Below, piece after piece: positions 15,997-24,551 of a stretch of 52,539 nucleotides of DNA. A model generated the notes under the pieces. It ran no database searches and was not told the origin of the DNA. It was given only the letters and a program-made list of their open reading frames with translations. Within the stretch, counting starts at the first letter, position 1. Every line of letters begins with the position of its first letter. The DNA is taken from NCBI GenBank assembly GCA_021204625.1, contig JAJPZA010000126.1, positions 1 to 52,539 of the forward strand, read 5' to 3'. Both the position numbers and the translations under genes were made by a program. This DNA is from Clostridia bacterium (lineage in GTDB: Bacteria; Bacillota; Clostridia; Christensenellales; Borkfalkiaceae).

Positions 15997-17531
15997 AAAA
16001 GAAACGTTATTTATCTAAAGAGGAGCGGGGGCAGATAAACGGCCTGGAGCGTCTCACTCCCCAGAGGCAGGAGCTTGTGCAGCTTGTCATGAGCAACCTG
16101 CAGTCCGGACTGGGCCTGTGGCGCCGCAACTGGACTCCCAGCTCTGCGCCCATATCCGGCGTGAACGGCAAGTGCTACAGAGGGGTGAACAACCTGTACC
16201 TCGAGATGGTGGCCATGAACCGCGGATACGTGGACAACCGCTGGGTGACGTACAACCAGGTTGTTGACCACGGATGGAAGTTCAAGAAGAACCCCAACGG
16301 GGTGTCCTACGCAAGAGGCAAGGGCGTGCTTGTGGAGTTCTTCGACTTCCTGGACAGGACCACGAAGGAGAAATTCGACATTGCCGCACTCAACGGCAAG
16401 ACCCCGATGGAGAAGGAGGAGTACATAAGGAAAAACGTCTATCCGTTGCGCAAGGTCTACAGGGTCTTCAACGCGGACCTCATAGAAGGCATGCCGCCCC
16501 GCAAGGACTACTCCAAAAAGACCGGCGAGAACGAGCGTGTGGAGGAGCTCCTTGCGAACTGGAGCAAGCATGAGGCAAAGATAGCGTACGGCGGAGACGA
16601 CGCTTACTACATCAAGTCCAAGGACACCATCCAGCTTCCGCCCCGCGAGACCTTCGCGACATATCCGGAGTTCTACTCCACAGCCCTTCACGAGCTGGCC
16701 CATTCCACAGGCCATCCGTCCAGGCTGGACCGGGACTTCTACGGATACGGCACCGAAGAGTACAGCCGCGAGGAGCTCAGGGCCGAGATTTCATCCCTGT
16801 TCCTGTGCCAGGAGTACGGCGTGAACCTCACGGACCGGAACATGAAGAACGAATCCGCGTACATACGCAACTGGATCCAGGAGATACAGCAGGACCCGAA
16901 CGCGCTCTTCAAGGCGATAGCGGACGCGGACAGGATTTCCCGATTCGTCACCGCCAAGGAGCATCAGTTCTCGCTGCAGAAGGAGATGGAGGATGAAGAC
17001 GCAGCCGCAGCCTTCGGCGGCAGGGCCAAAGAAGGCGTCATGGAAGGCGTCATGGAAGGCGCCAAGGAAGGCACCAAAAGAGTCGCGGCAGACGGGTCTT
17101 TGGGCGGCACCAGGGTGTACATGCCTCCGTCCCAGATTGTCTCAGATGAGAGGAGCGTGGCAATGAAGAGCGTGGATCCGCTTATAGCCCTTTCGGACGT
17201 TTCGGTGTACGAGCACTGCGCCCACACCCGCTCCGGAGGCCGCTTTCTGGCCCTGTACAACGGACGGAACGTCATGGGGAACATGGAAAAGAGCCGCGAG
17301 TTTCTGTTCTCCCGCCTTGCGGTGTTCACGCAGGACGAGCAGCAGCTCTGCCGCATCATGAAGTCTTCCGCCCTCTATGACAAGTCCCTGCCGGACACAT
17401 ACTATTCGCAGATGGCCAAGGACGCCGTCGAGGACCTTCGCCGGATGCGCAAAGAGGGAGTGCAGTCTTCAATGCACAGGCAAAAGCCCACGGACAGGAT
17501 GCCGCAGCCGGGCGACGAAAAAGCAGGCTGA
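15993..17531 (+). CDS. ardC: ArdC-like antirestriction protein: ssDNA-binding domain plus zincin metallopeptidase
   Basis: 512 residues. The N-terminal half matches the ArdC/DUF1738 domain (GLGLWRRNW, NGKCYRGVNNLYL, WVTYNQVVDHGWKFKKN), which binds single-stranded DNA. Residues about 215-300 are a zincin-like polyvalent metallopeptidase with HELAHSTGH (His233, His237 and likely His241) followed by EELRAEISS. Proteins of this kind are carried by conjugative plasmids and ICEs and protect incoming DNA from host restriction. The C-terminal 150 residues carry three short EGV/MEGA-type repeats and an unrecognised tail. ATGA overlap with the preceding gene. Confidence 0.85.
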   Translation: MKKKRYLSKEERGQINGLERLTPQRQELVQLVMSNLQSGLGLWRRNWTPSSAPISGVNGKCYRGVNNLYLEMVAMNRGYVDNRWVTYNQVVDHGWKFKKNPNGVSYARGKGVLVEFFDFLDRTTKEKFDIAALNGKTPMEKEEYIRKNVYPLRKVYRVFNADLIEGMPPRKDYSKKTGENERVEELLANWSKHEAKIAYGGDDAYYIKSKDTIQLPPRETFATYPEFYSTALHELAHSTGHPSRLDRDFYGYGTEEYSREELRAEISSLFLCQEYGVNLTDRNMKNESAYIRNWIQEIQQDPNALFKAIADADRISRFVTAKEHQFSLQKEMEDEDAAAAFGGRAKEGVMEGVMEGAKEGTKRVAADGSLGGTRVYMPPSQIVSDERSVAMKSVDPLIALSDVSVYEHCAHTRSGGRFLALYNGRNVMGNMEKSREFLFSRLAVFTQDEQQLCRIMKSSALYDKSLPDTYYSQMAKDAVEDLRRMRKEGVQSSMHRQKPTDRMPQPGDEKAG

Positions 17532-17662
17532 CCGCCTGCAGCAAATCATAACAGAATAACACACAGCAGTGCGCCAAGCCCTACGCGCGCACCCATGCGC
17601 CGCAAAACGCATGCCCTGCGCAGGAAATTTTTCCCCTGGGGTTGCCGTTATTGGCAAAAAGT

Positions 17663-17678
17663 AGAAACATATGTTTCT
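17663..17678. promoter_or_regulatory. Palindrome AGAAACATATGTTTCT (operator candidate, copy 2)
   Basis: A perfect 16-bp palindrome with a 14-bp core identical to the site at 3572-3585. It is 15 bases from a second, unrelated palindrome, and that pairing also occurs in looser form in the 3185-4009 spacer. Confidence 0.55.
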
Positions 17679-17693
17679 GCTACGGCCCTTTTG

Positions 17694-17712
17694 TTTGTGC
17701 AAAATGCACAAA
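17694..17712. promoter_or_regulatory. Palindrome TTTGTGCAAAATGCACAAA (operator candidate)
   Basis: Perfect 8-bp arms around AAA. The identical 19-mer occurs at 31333-31351 in the prophage, next to an early promoter, and a degenerate form occurs at 3724-3739. Confidence 0.6.
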
Positions 17713-17778
17713 AAATGAGCGGAGTACGAACAACAGTTTCTAAACGAGCCGTTCAGATGCCATCCCATGCGGCCCCAC

Positions 17779-17810
17779 GGACCCATGGACCCATGGACCC
17801 ACGGACCCAC
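17779..17810. repeat. Four tandem 8-bp units (GGACCCAT x2, GGACCCAC x2)
   Basis: The units are contiguous. A further degenerate unit, GGCCCCAC, precedes them at 17771. Confidence 0.85.
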
Positions 17811-17815
17811 GGAAT

Positions 17816-17869
17816 AATGGACCCAAGATCCCTTGGCTGTGGACTAATGGACCAAGACCCCTTGGCTGT
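17816..17869. repeat. Direct duplication of a 24-25-mer with inverted CCAAG/CTTGG arms
   Basis: Copies at 17816-17840 and 17846-17869 both read AATGGACC(C)AAGA.CCCTTGGCTGT. Each contains a short inverted repeat. Iteron-like or oriT-like in layout, without proof. Confidence 0.7.
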
Positions 17870-17924
17870 CTGCGGGCACCCGGATTCAGGCTTGAGCGCA
17901 GCTGCTTTCTGGAGGAAATGAAAT

Positions 17925-20501
17925 ATGAAGAACAAAGAGAATACAGACGCAGGAGGAAAGAATTCAAAGGGGCTGTGCATCTTCTGGGCGGCGATTTTCC
18001 TGGTGACGGACCTTTTAATCTTCTTCCTGTACTACGCCTGCGGCTCCGGAGGAGCGGGAACGGTGTTCGGGAGCGGATACTTCTGGCTCACCGAAGGGGT
18101 TGCGGACGGATGCATAGTCGTCGCCATCCTGTTCATGCACCGGACGGACGCGGGAGGGATAGCCTTTGCCGCGAACGACCTGGAGAACACGTCCTGGCTC
18201 ACGGCCAGGAAGCTGAAGCGCATGGAGGAGTTCAGGGTGTTCTCCCTGAAGGACGCCGGAGAGCAGGCGGACGGGATAGTGATAGGAGCGGAGAAGAAGG
18301 GAAAGGACGTGGAGGTCACGGAGTCCGCGCAGATGCATGCGCTCATTGTGGGCACCACCGGCTCCGGCAAGACGACGGGTTTCGTGAACCAGAACATAGC
18401 CATCCTGTCCATGTCCAAAAGCAAGCCCTCGATGCTTGTCTCGGACCCCAAGTGCGAGCTCTATGAGCAGCATGCGAAGTCGCTTAAAAAGCGCGGGTAC
18501 AGGGTGCTGGCCCTAGATCTCAGAAAACCCTATTCCAGCGCCCGCTGGAACCCCATGTACATCTTAACCCGGCGCATCCGCATGATACGGGACCTGGAGT
18601 ACAACCTGCAGTACGAGAACGGAAAGTACAGCGCGGCGGGCGAGACCTTCGCGACGTACAGGGACGCGCGTCTGAGAAAGCAGCAGCTCATGGACGAGAT
18701 ATACGAGAACGCAATGGACCTTGTGTACACGCTGTGCCCCGTGAAGAACAAGGACCAGCCTTCGTGGGAGGAGGGCGCAAGAAACCTGATTCTGGGCTTC
18801 CTGCTCGCGATGTGCGAGGACTGCATATCCGGCAAGATCACTGAGAAGCAGATGGTGCTGTTCAACCTGTACCACAACATAACGACATACTGCGCCCAGG
18901 ACCCGGACATTCTGCGGACATACCTCACGGAAGGGAGGGACCGGTTCTCCAAGGTGAAGGGGCTTGCGAACACGGTGCTGCTCACGACGGACAGGACGCT
19001 CGCATGCTATCTCTCCGAAGTGAACCATTACATGCAGCAGCTCTCGGATGACGGCATCCTGTCCCTCACCATAGAGAACGGGATAGACATCATAAACCTG
19101 GACGAAAAGCCCGCAGCGGTCTTTCTTGTCATTCCGGACGAGCGCGCCACAAGGCACGGCTTCGTGACGCTGTTCATCACCCAGATGTACAAGGAGCTGG
19201 TGGAGAAGGCCAACCTCAACCAGAGGCGCAAGGCCACCAGGGACGCCTGCCTGAAGCGCCACGTGTACTTCATCCTGGACGAGTTCGGAAACCTTCCGCG
19301 GTTTCCGTCCGCGGACAACATGGTGACGGTGGCCCGCTCAAGGGGCATCCGGTTCCTGTTCGTGCTTCAGTCCTTCTCGCAGCTCACCGCCCGCTACGGG
19401 CGCGAGACGGCGGAGGTCATAAAGTCGAACTGCAACATCAAGATATTCATCGGCTCGGACGACGAGCCAACGCGCCGCGAGTTCTCGGAGCTCTGCGGGC
19501 AGAAGAAGATACGCTCGCTTTCCATAAGCACAAATGCGGAAAGCGTGTCATCCTCAAGCTCTTCGGCTTCCACAAGGCCGCTCATCACTCCGGGCATGCT
19601 GGAGCGCATAAACGGGGAGAGGAAGGGGGACGCAATAGTGTCCGTCAGAGGCTACGAGCCGCTCAAGACCGTCTTCACGCCCTCGTACGAGCTTAAGCGC
19701 GAATACTTCCCCGAAGGGGACTGCAAGGCCAGTGACGAGGCCAAAGATTTCAGAAAAGAGGACTATTTGTACGATATTTGCGGAGGACTGCCGAGTACTA
19801 TGTCAGATGAAGCCATGGAAAATATAGAGAAAAGGGAGGAAGAAGCCCTCAAAGAAGAGGCGTCTGTAGAGGATCTGGACGCCAAGTGGTACAAGCTGAA
19901 GCGCGAGATTGAGCTCACCTGCGGAGACCTCAAGCACCTGCTGAAGCCTGAGGACATTGATACTATAGACTCAATAGAGCTCAACCACATAGACCGGTAT
20001 CTTTCGGCTCTCATTGTGGATTACAGCAAGCAGCCGAGGGCGCTGGCCGCCATCACGAACGCATGGCGCAGGATAACGCAGGAGCTGCTGCCTGAGATGA
20101 AGGAGCTCCAGGACAAGGCCCGCTGCGCGCATGCCTCCGGCTATGGCGCGGACGGAGACGGCCTGGCCGCCCCTCCGGCCTTTGAAGGCGCAGCCTGCGG
20201 AAATGCTGGATACGGTAATGCAGGAACGGACGCAGGTCCGTACGGGCCTGCGGATGAAGACACAGAGGAAGACACGGAAGAAGACACAGACCTGTCCGAT
20301 GCGGACGGCACAGAGGATACGGACGGCACAGATGATGCGGACGGCACAGATGATGCGGACGAAGCAGACGGTGCGGAAGATGCGGAAGACACGGATGCGT
20401 ACGGGGAGCATGAGGAAGACCTGGACGCTTACGATGACTGCTTCATGGATCCGGACGCGAAATTATTTTGGGAGGATATGAATTTCAATGAAGATGAATA
20501 A
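17925..20501 (+). CDS. virD4: VirD4/TraG-type type IV coupling ATPase
   Basis: Couples the relaxase-DNA complex to the conjugation channel at the membrane. 858 residues. Two N-terminal membrane segments (about 16-38 and 48-68) are followed by a Walker A motif IVGTTGSGKTTGF (139-151), SDPKCELYEQHAKSLKKRGY, and a Walker B motif FILDEFGNLPRF (about 448-459). LQSFSQLTARYG and SNCNIKIFIGSDD are also typical of the family. The last 120 residues are an acidic Asp/Thr/Glu/Ala tail with repeated DGTDDA units. It starts after GGAGG and overlaps the next gene by 14 bases. The acidic tail is unusual and may recruit a basic partner. Confidence 0.93.
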   Translation: MKNKENTDAGGKNSKGLCIFWAAIFLVTDLLIFFLYYACGSGGAGTVFGSGYFWLTEGVADGCIVVAILFMHRTDAGGIAFAANDLENTSWLTARKLKRMEEFRVFSLKDAGEQADGIVIGAEKKGKDVEVTESAQMHALIVGTTGSGKTTGFVNQNIAILSMSKSKPSMLVSDPKCELYEQHAKSLKKRGYRVLALDLRKPYSSARWNPMYILTRRIRMIRDLEYNLQYENGKYSAAGETFATYRDARLRKQQLMDEIYENAMDLVYTLCPVKNKDQPSWEEGARNLILGFLLAMCEDCISGKITEKQMVLFNLYHNITTYCAQDPDILRTYLTEGRDRFSKVKGLANTVLLTTDRTLACYLSEVNHYMQQLSDDGILSLTIENGIDIINLDEKPAAVFLVIPDERATRHGFVTLFITQMYKELVEKANLNQRRKATRDACLKRHVYFILDEFGNLPRFPSADNMVTVARSRGIRFLFVLQSFSQLTARYGRETAEVIKSNCNIKIFIGSDDEPTRREFSELCGQKKIRSLSISTNAESVSSSSSSASTRPLITPGMLERINGERKGDAIVSVRGYEPLKTVFTPSYELKREYFPEGDCKASDEAKDFRKEDYLYDICGGLPSTMSDEAMENIEKREEEALKEEASVEDLDAKWYKLKREIELTCGDLKHLLKPEDIDTIDSIELNHIDRYLSALIVDYSKQPRALAAITNAWRRITQELLPEMKELQDKARCAHASGYGADGDGLAAPPAFEGAACGNAGYGNAGTDAGPYGPADEDTEEDTEEDTDLSDADGTEDTDGTDDADGTDDADEADGAEDAEDTDAYGEHEEDLDAYDDCFMDPDAKLFWEDMNFNEDE

Positions 20502-22704
20502 GATCAAGACAATGCTTGTTCTCGCCCTCGCGGCAGCCGCAGCGGCGGCGGTGGCGGCGGCCGGATACATATATCTGTCCGCAGGAGACCGGGGGACGGG
20601 AACGGTATCCGCCATGGCGGACGAGACGCTCTGCGTGCATGAGTATGAGGAGACGGTCATAGCTCCCACATGCATCCAACAGGGATACACGCAGCACACG
20701 TGCTCCGTCTGCGGATACTCGTACGAGGACAGCTACACGGACGCTTTGGGGCACAGTTACGTGGAGTACGTAATAGAGCCCACATGCACGAACGGCGGCT
20801 ACACGCTCCATACATGCAGGAACTGCGGAAGCTATTACACGGACAATGAGACGGAAAAGCTGGGGCATGATTACGCGGACACCGTGTATGAGCCCACATG
20901 CGAGGAGGCCGGGTACACGTACCACTGCTGCCTCACCTGCGGGGAGATGTACACGGACTCATACCAGGACGCCCTGGGCCATGACTATAGTGCGGACGTC
21001 ACGGCGCCCACCTGCCTGTACGGCGGATACACCGTTTACACCTGCGCAAGATGCGGGGACACCTACACGGCGGACGAGACTGCAGCTTTGGGGCATGAAT
21101 ACGAGGCCACGGTCAAAGAGGCCACATGCACGTCATACGGATACACCAGGAACGTGTGCCTGCGGTGCGGGGATTCATACGTCGTGAATTACGTATCGCC
21201 CGCAGGCCACAGCTATGCGGCCACGAAGACTGTGGCGGCCTCTGAGGACACCGTGGGATACACGGTCTACACATGCTCCGTGTGCGGGGACGTCATAATC
21301 TCAGACTTCTGCGACAGCGGCGAAGGGAGCTACGTCCACAGCATTGAGTATTACATGACGGAGCCAACCTGCACAGAGCCCGGCTACATCTGTTATTACT
21401 GCACGGACGAAGGCTGCGGCTTCTATGAGGAAGCCCTGTACGCTCCCGCAACAGGCCATACGGAGACCAGCCGTTATGTGGAGCCCACCTGTGTCACGGA
21501 CGGCTGCTTTGAGGTCATCTGCTCCGTCTGCGGGGAAGTGCTGTCCGTGGAGAAGACATTCCCTGCAACCGGCCACACGTACATTGAATATGTAACAGAT
21601 CCGACGTGCACGGAGGGAGGATACACGGCATACGTCTGCTCCGTCTGCGGGGACACATACATCGGGGATGAGACAGACCCTGCGGGGCACCTGTACATGC
21701 TTGTGACCAGCGCCTCCCGCACGGCCCGGCTGATTACGGCTTCATACAAATGCGCCGTGTGCGGCGCGGACGCAACGGACAGCCTTGTGGCCGTCTTCAC
21801 AGGCTCCAGCGGGTCCAGCTACTCCAGATACTTCATAAGCGGCGCCATATCATACTCGTTCCTGCCTTCGGACACATACACGGTGGAGCTGTATGACGTC
21901 TCCGGCGAGACAGAGACGCTCGTGAGCATTTTCCCTATCTGTATAGAGGCGCTGCAGGAGAGCAATCTTCTTCTGGACGGCGCGGAGACGGAGGATAAGG
22001 TCACGTCGGCCAGCGGAACAATGTCCGGGGTTGTTTCCGGCACAACAAAGGCGGTCACGGAGACAGTCACAGCAGAGCACAGCCACAATTACGACGTGTT
22101 CATCCAGAATGATGAGGAGAACGGCATGCTCTACATAACCGCGGTGTGCGCCGCATGCGGCGAGAGCCTGGCGGATGAGATGGTAATAAAGGTTACCTTT
22201 GCGGACGGAACAACGTCATATCTTTCCGCAGACAGCTACGGCACAGTGAACTACTCATACATTCCGGAGGGCTCATGCATATCCGTATGCATGAACACAG
22301 GCGAGGAAATGTATGCGTTCACCGTAGGAGACACCGGCAACTCATCCAGCTCTAACGGCTCCACAGCCACCGGCACGGACGGCACGGGAGCCTCCGGCAT
22401 AACAGACGGAACAGGCACCGCAGGCACAGACACAGACGGATCCGTTTCCACGGGAGACGGCACAGAAGGCAACGGCACGGACGGCTCCGGTTCAGGAGAC
22501 GTAACAGAGGGAGACGCCTCGACAGACGGCAGCGGAAAGGCGGCGGTGTGCATAATCATAGCCATCGTAATAATAGCCCTTCTGGCGTTCGTGATACACA
22601 AGGTCATGAAGAGCAGAAAGGCAAACAAGGCCCGGAAGGCCGCGGAACAGGAAACGCCCGCAGAAGGCAGCGGCGCGTCTGACGCGGACGAAGACGATGA
22701 ATGA
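20488..22704 (+). CDS. Cys-repeat cell-surface protein within the conjugation operon
   Basis: 738 residues. A hydrophobic N-terminal segment (KTMLVLALAAAAAAAVAAAG) serves as signal or anchor. About nine repeats of roughly 38 residues follow, each with the form H.Y...V..PTC...GYT.YTC..CGDSY....T.ALG. Each repeat offers His plus three Cys, fit to bind zinc. Next come a non-repeat domain, a Ser/Thr/Gly/Asp linker and a C-terminal membrane helix (AVCIIIAIVIIALLAFVIH) with a basic tail. Repeats of this type occur in surface proteins of gut Clostridia. Its position between virD4 and the pilin gene suggests an adhesin for mating contact, which is inference. The start overlaps the end of virD4. Confidence 0.75.
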   Translation: MKMNKIKTMLVLALAAAAAAAVAAAGYIYLSAGDRGTGTVSAMADETLCVHEYEETVIAPTCIQQGYTQHTCSVCGYSYEDSYTDALGHSYVEYVIEPTCTNGGYTLHTCRNCGSYYTDNETEKLGHDYADTVYEPTCEEAGYTYHCCLTCGEMYTDSYQDALGHDYSADVTAPTCLYGGYTVYTCARCGDTYTADETAALGHEYEATVKEATCTSYGYTRNVCLRCGDSYVVNYVSPAGHSYAATKTVAASEDTVGYTVYTCSVCGDVIISDFCDSGEGSYVHSIEYYMTEPTCTEPGYICYYCTDEGCGFYEEALYAPATGHTETSRYVEPTCVTDGCFEVICSVCGEVLSVEKTFPATGHTYIEYVTDPTCTEGGYTAYVCSVCGDTYIGDETDPAGHLYMLVTSASRTARLITASYKCAVCGADATDSLVAVFTGSSGSSYSRYFISGAISYSFLPSDTYTVELYDVSGETETLVSIFPICIEALQESNLLLDGAETEDKVTSASGTMSGVVSGTTKAVTETVTAEHSHNYDVFIQNDEENGMLYITAVCAACGESLADEMVIKVTFADGTTSYLSADSYGTVNYSYIPEGSCISVCMNTGEEMYAFTVGDTGNSSSSNGSTATGTDGTGASGITDGTGTAGTDTDGSVSTGDGTEGNGTDGSGSGDVTEGDASTDGSGKAAVCIIIAIVIIALLAFVIHKVMKSRKANKARKAAEQETPAEGSGASDADEDDE

Positions 22705-22741
22705 GAGAATATGAAAAAAATTAACGGAGGATAGATACTTA

Positions 22742-23038
22742 GTGAATTTCATCAACCTTTTGGAAGACAGCACTCTGGACTCCAGCCTGGCCTCAATCGT
22801 GGCCAAGCTCCAGTCCCTCATAGACAGTTTCTGGGTCTATATCGTTATCGCCCTTGCGGCCGTGGTAGTTGTATGGGGTGCGTACATAGGAATACGCATT
22901 GCCATCGCCCACAGGAACGAGGAGAAGATAAATGCCAGGGATATGATAAAGAACCTTATCATCGGCATAATAATAATCTTCGTGGTTGCAATGGGCGCGC
23001 CCCTTCTCATCCAGGGACTGTCCGCATGGGTCGGCTAG
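22742..23038 (+). CDS. VirB2/TrbC-like pilin or small membrane subunit
   Basis: 98 residues with two membrane helices (about 33-53 and 73-95) joined by a short basic cytoplasmic loop (RIAIAHRNEEKINARDMIKN). This is the layout of VirB2/TrbC-type pilin subunits. The start is GTG 22742, 11 bases after GGAGG, a rather long spacing. It lies between the surface protein and the VirB6-like gene, the usual place for this component in Gram-positive conjugation operons. Confidence 0.7.
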   Translation: MNFINLLEDSTLDSSLASIVAKLQSLIDSFWVYIVIALAAVVVVWGAYIGIRIAIAHRNEEKINARDMIKNLIIGIIIIFVVAMGAPLLIQGLSAWVG

Positions 23039-23080
23039 TCCGTCCCGCTTTGGCGGAAGGCCGTTAGCCTTCCTCGCTTC

Positions 23081-23153
23081 GGCAGGGGCCCCAAAAACCG
23101 CCGGAAGGCGCCGCGCTTTTGTCCGCCGCGCTTTTGGCGGCGGCGCCCCTGCC
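23081..23153 (+). promoter_or_regulatory. Large GC-rich stem-loop in the pilin/VirB6 spacer
   Basis: GGCAGGGGC and GCCCCTGCC form a perfect 9-bp outer stem. Inside are further complementary CCGCC and GGCGG blocks and two copies of CGCGCTTTTG. The 181-bp spacer is otherwise empty. It may stabilise or partly terminate the operon transcript, so that pilin is made in excess. Confidence 0.55.
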
Positions 23154-23219
23154 GGGAAACGATTCATTCTCATCTGCTAACGCAAATTCCGGCCATGATG
23201 GCCGAGTAGGAGGATAACA

Positions 23220-24551
23220 ATGATAATCCTGCTTCAAGAGATGTTCATGCAGCTGTTCCTGTGGCTGCTGATGCTGGTGGACGGCATAACGGACCTGTTC
23301 AACGCCATATGCGGCATAGATGACGTCACTTACGCCGGGGACAGCGTGAACATTATAGAGAGCACCCTGATAAATTCAACGGTACAGTCCGTATTCTGGT
23401 GCGTCATAATCCTTGCCGTGGGCCTTGCATGCATCTTCACCATCGTGGCGGTCATAAAGAACATGATAAAGTCGGACCGCGCCCTGAGCGAAATCGTCGG
23501 CAAGTTCTTCCTTGCCATTCTCGGAACCATAGCGATGCTATTGGTGGTGGTCTTAGGAATCATGATAGCCAACGAGCTGCTGCGCATCCTTTCGGACATA
23601 TTCAGGCTCAACACAAACCTTAGGCTTTCGTCCGTCATATTCGACGCCTGCACCGGCAAATGGATCAACGGCTTCTCGATAAACGACTTCGACGTCAGCA
23701 CCACTACGGTCTCGGACCTTTTCGGCTCGTATGACACGGCCATGTGGATATGGCCCACATCATGGAAGATGAACGGCATGATAGACCCCGGGGAGTTCTA
23801 TTTCGCCCCGGCAATAATAGCCGTCATATGCCTCGCCTGGTTCCTTCTGAACGCTTTGGTCACCATGGCCCGCAGGCTGTTTGAGATAGTGTACTGCTAC
23901 TTCTGCATGCCGGTTGCCATGAGCACCCTGCCTTTGGATGAAGGCGCCCGGTTCAAGAACTGGACCACAACTTTTCTTAGCAAAATACTTCTGGCCTTCG
24001 GCTGCGTCCTGTCCGTGAACATCTTCTCGCTGCTTCTGCCAGTATACACATCGCTCTCCATTCCGGGAGCCGGCTCCTTTGAGAACGCCCTGTTCATGCT
24101 CATCTTAATCATAGGCGGGGCAATGGTCATTCCCGTAGGCCAGGCCATCTTCGTCCGCATCTTCGCAAGCGGGGAGGACAGGGCCGGCGGCGTCCATCTT
24201 ACCCGCGCGGCCGGCCGTGTGGAGAAATTCGCGACCAATGCGGTAATCGCCACCGGAGGGGCAACCATGTTCGCGTACAAGGCAATCAAAAACAGCATCC
24301 ACAAAGCGTCCGGCTCATCAGGCGGCTCCGGGGACGGAGAAGACGGGGCGTACAGGGATCCGGACGGAACGGATTCGGACTCAGGCTCATATTCGGGCGC
24401 GGATGAGTCCGGCTCATATACAGGCGCGGATGCCGGCTCAGACCCCTTCACGGATGACTATTCAGTAACGGGAACGGATTCCGGCGCAGTTTCCGGAGGA
24501 GGACACGCCGGCGGAGGCGGCGCAGCCGGAGGCGAAGGAGGAGACGCATAG
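23220..24551 (+). CDS. VirB6/TrbL-like polytopic conjugation channel protein
   Basis: 443 residues with about six hydrophobic helices (around 10-25, 58-80, 98-125, 195-220, 258-285 and 290-315). A soluble C-terminal region rich in Ser, Gly and Asp ends with GGGGAAGGEGGDA. The architecture and its place directly before virB4 identify it as the VirB6/TrbL-type inner-membrane channel component of a Gram-positive type IV secretion system. GGAGG lies 7 bases before ATG 23220. It overlaps the virB4 start by one base, so the two are coupled. Confidence 0.75.
   Translation: MIILLQEMFMQLFLWLLMLVDGITDLFNAICGIDDVTYAGDSVNIIESTLINSTVQSVFWCVIILAVGLACIFTIVAVIKNMIKSDRALSEIVGKFFLAILGTIAMLLVVVLGIMIANELLRILSDIFRLNTNLRLSSVIFDACTGKWINGFSINDFDVSTTTVSDLFGSYDTAMWIWPTSWKMNGMIDPGEFYFAPAIIAVICLAWFLLNALVTMARRLFEIVYCYFCMPVAMSTLPLDEGARFKNWTTTFLSKILLAFGCVLSVNIFSLLLPVYTSLSIPGAGSFENALFMLILIIGGAMVIPVGQAIFVRIFASGEDRAGGVHLTRAAGRVEKFATNAVIATGGATMFAYKAIKNSIHKASGSSGGSGDGEDGAYRDPDGTDSDSGSYSGADESGSYTGADAGSDPFTDDYSVTGTDSGAVSGGGHAGGGGAAGGEGGDA

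Larger units (their letters stand above)
17532..17924. other. Intergenic region before traG with palindromes and tandem repeats
   Basis: 393 bp with no supported gene. It carries two palindromic operator candidates, a run of 8-bp repeats and a duplicated 24-25-mer. No clear TTGACA/TATAAT pair was found. It is the best place in the conjugative block to look for a regulatory or transfer-origin site. Confidence 0.6.
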
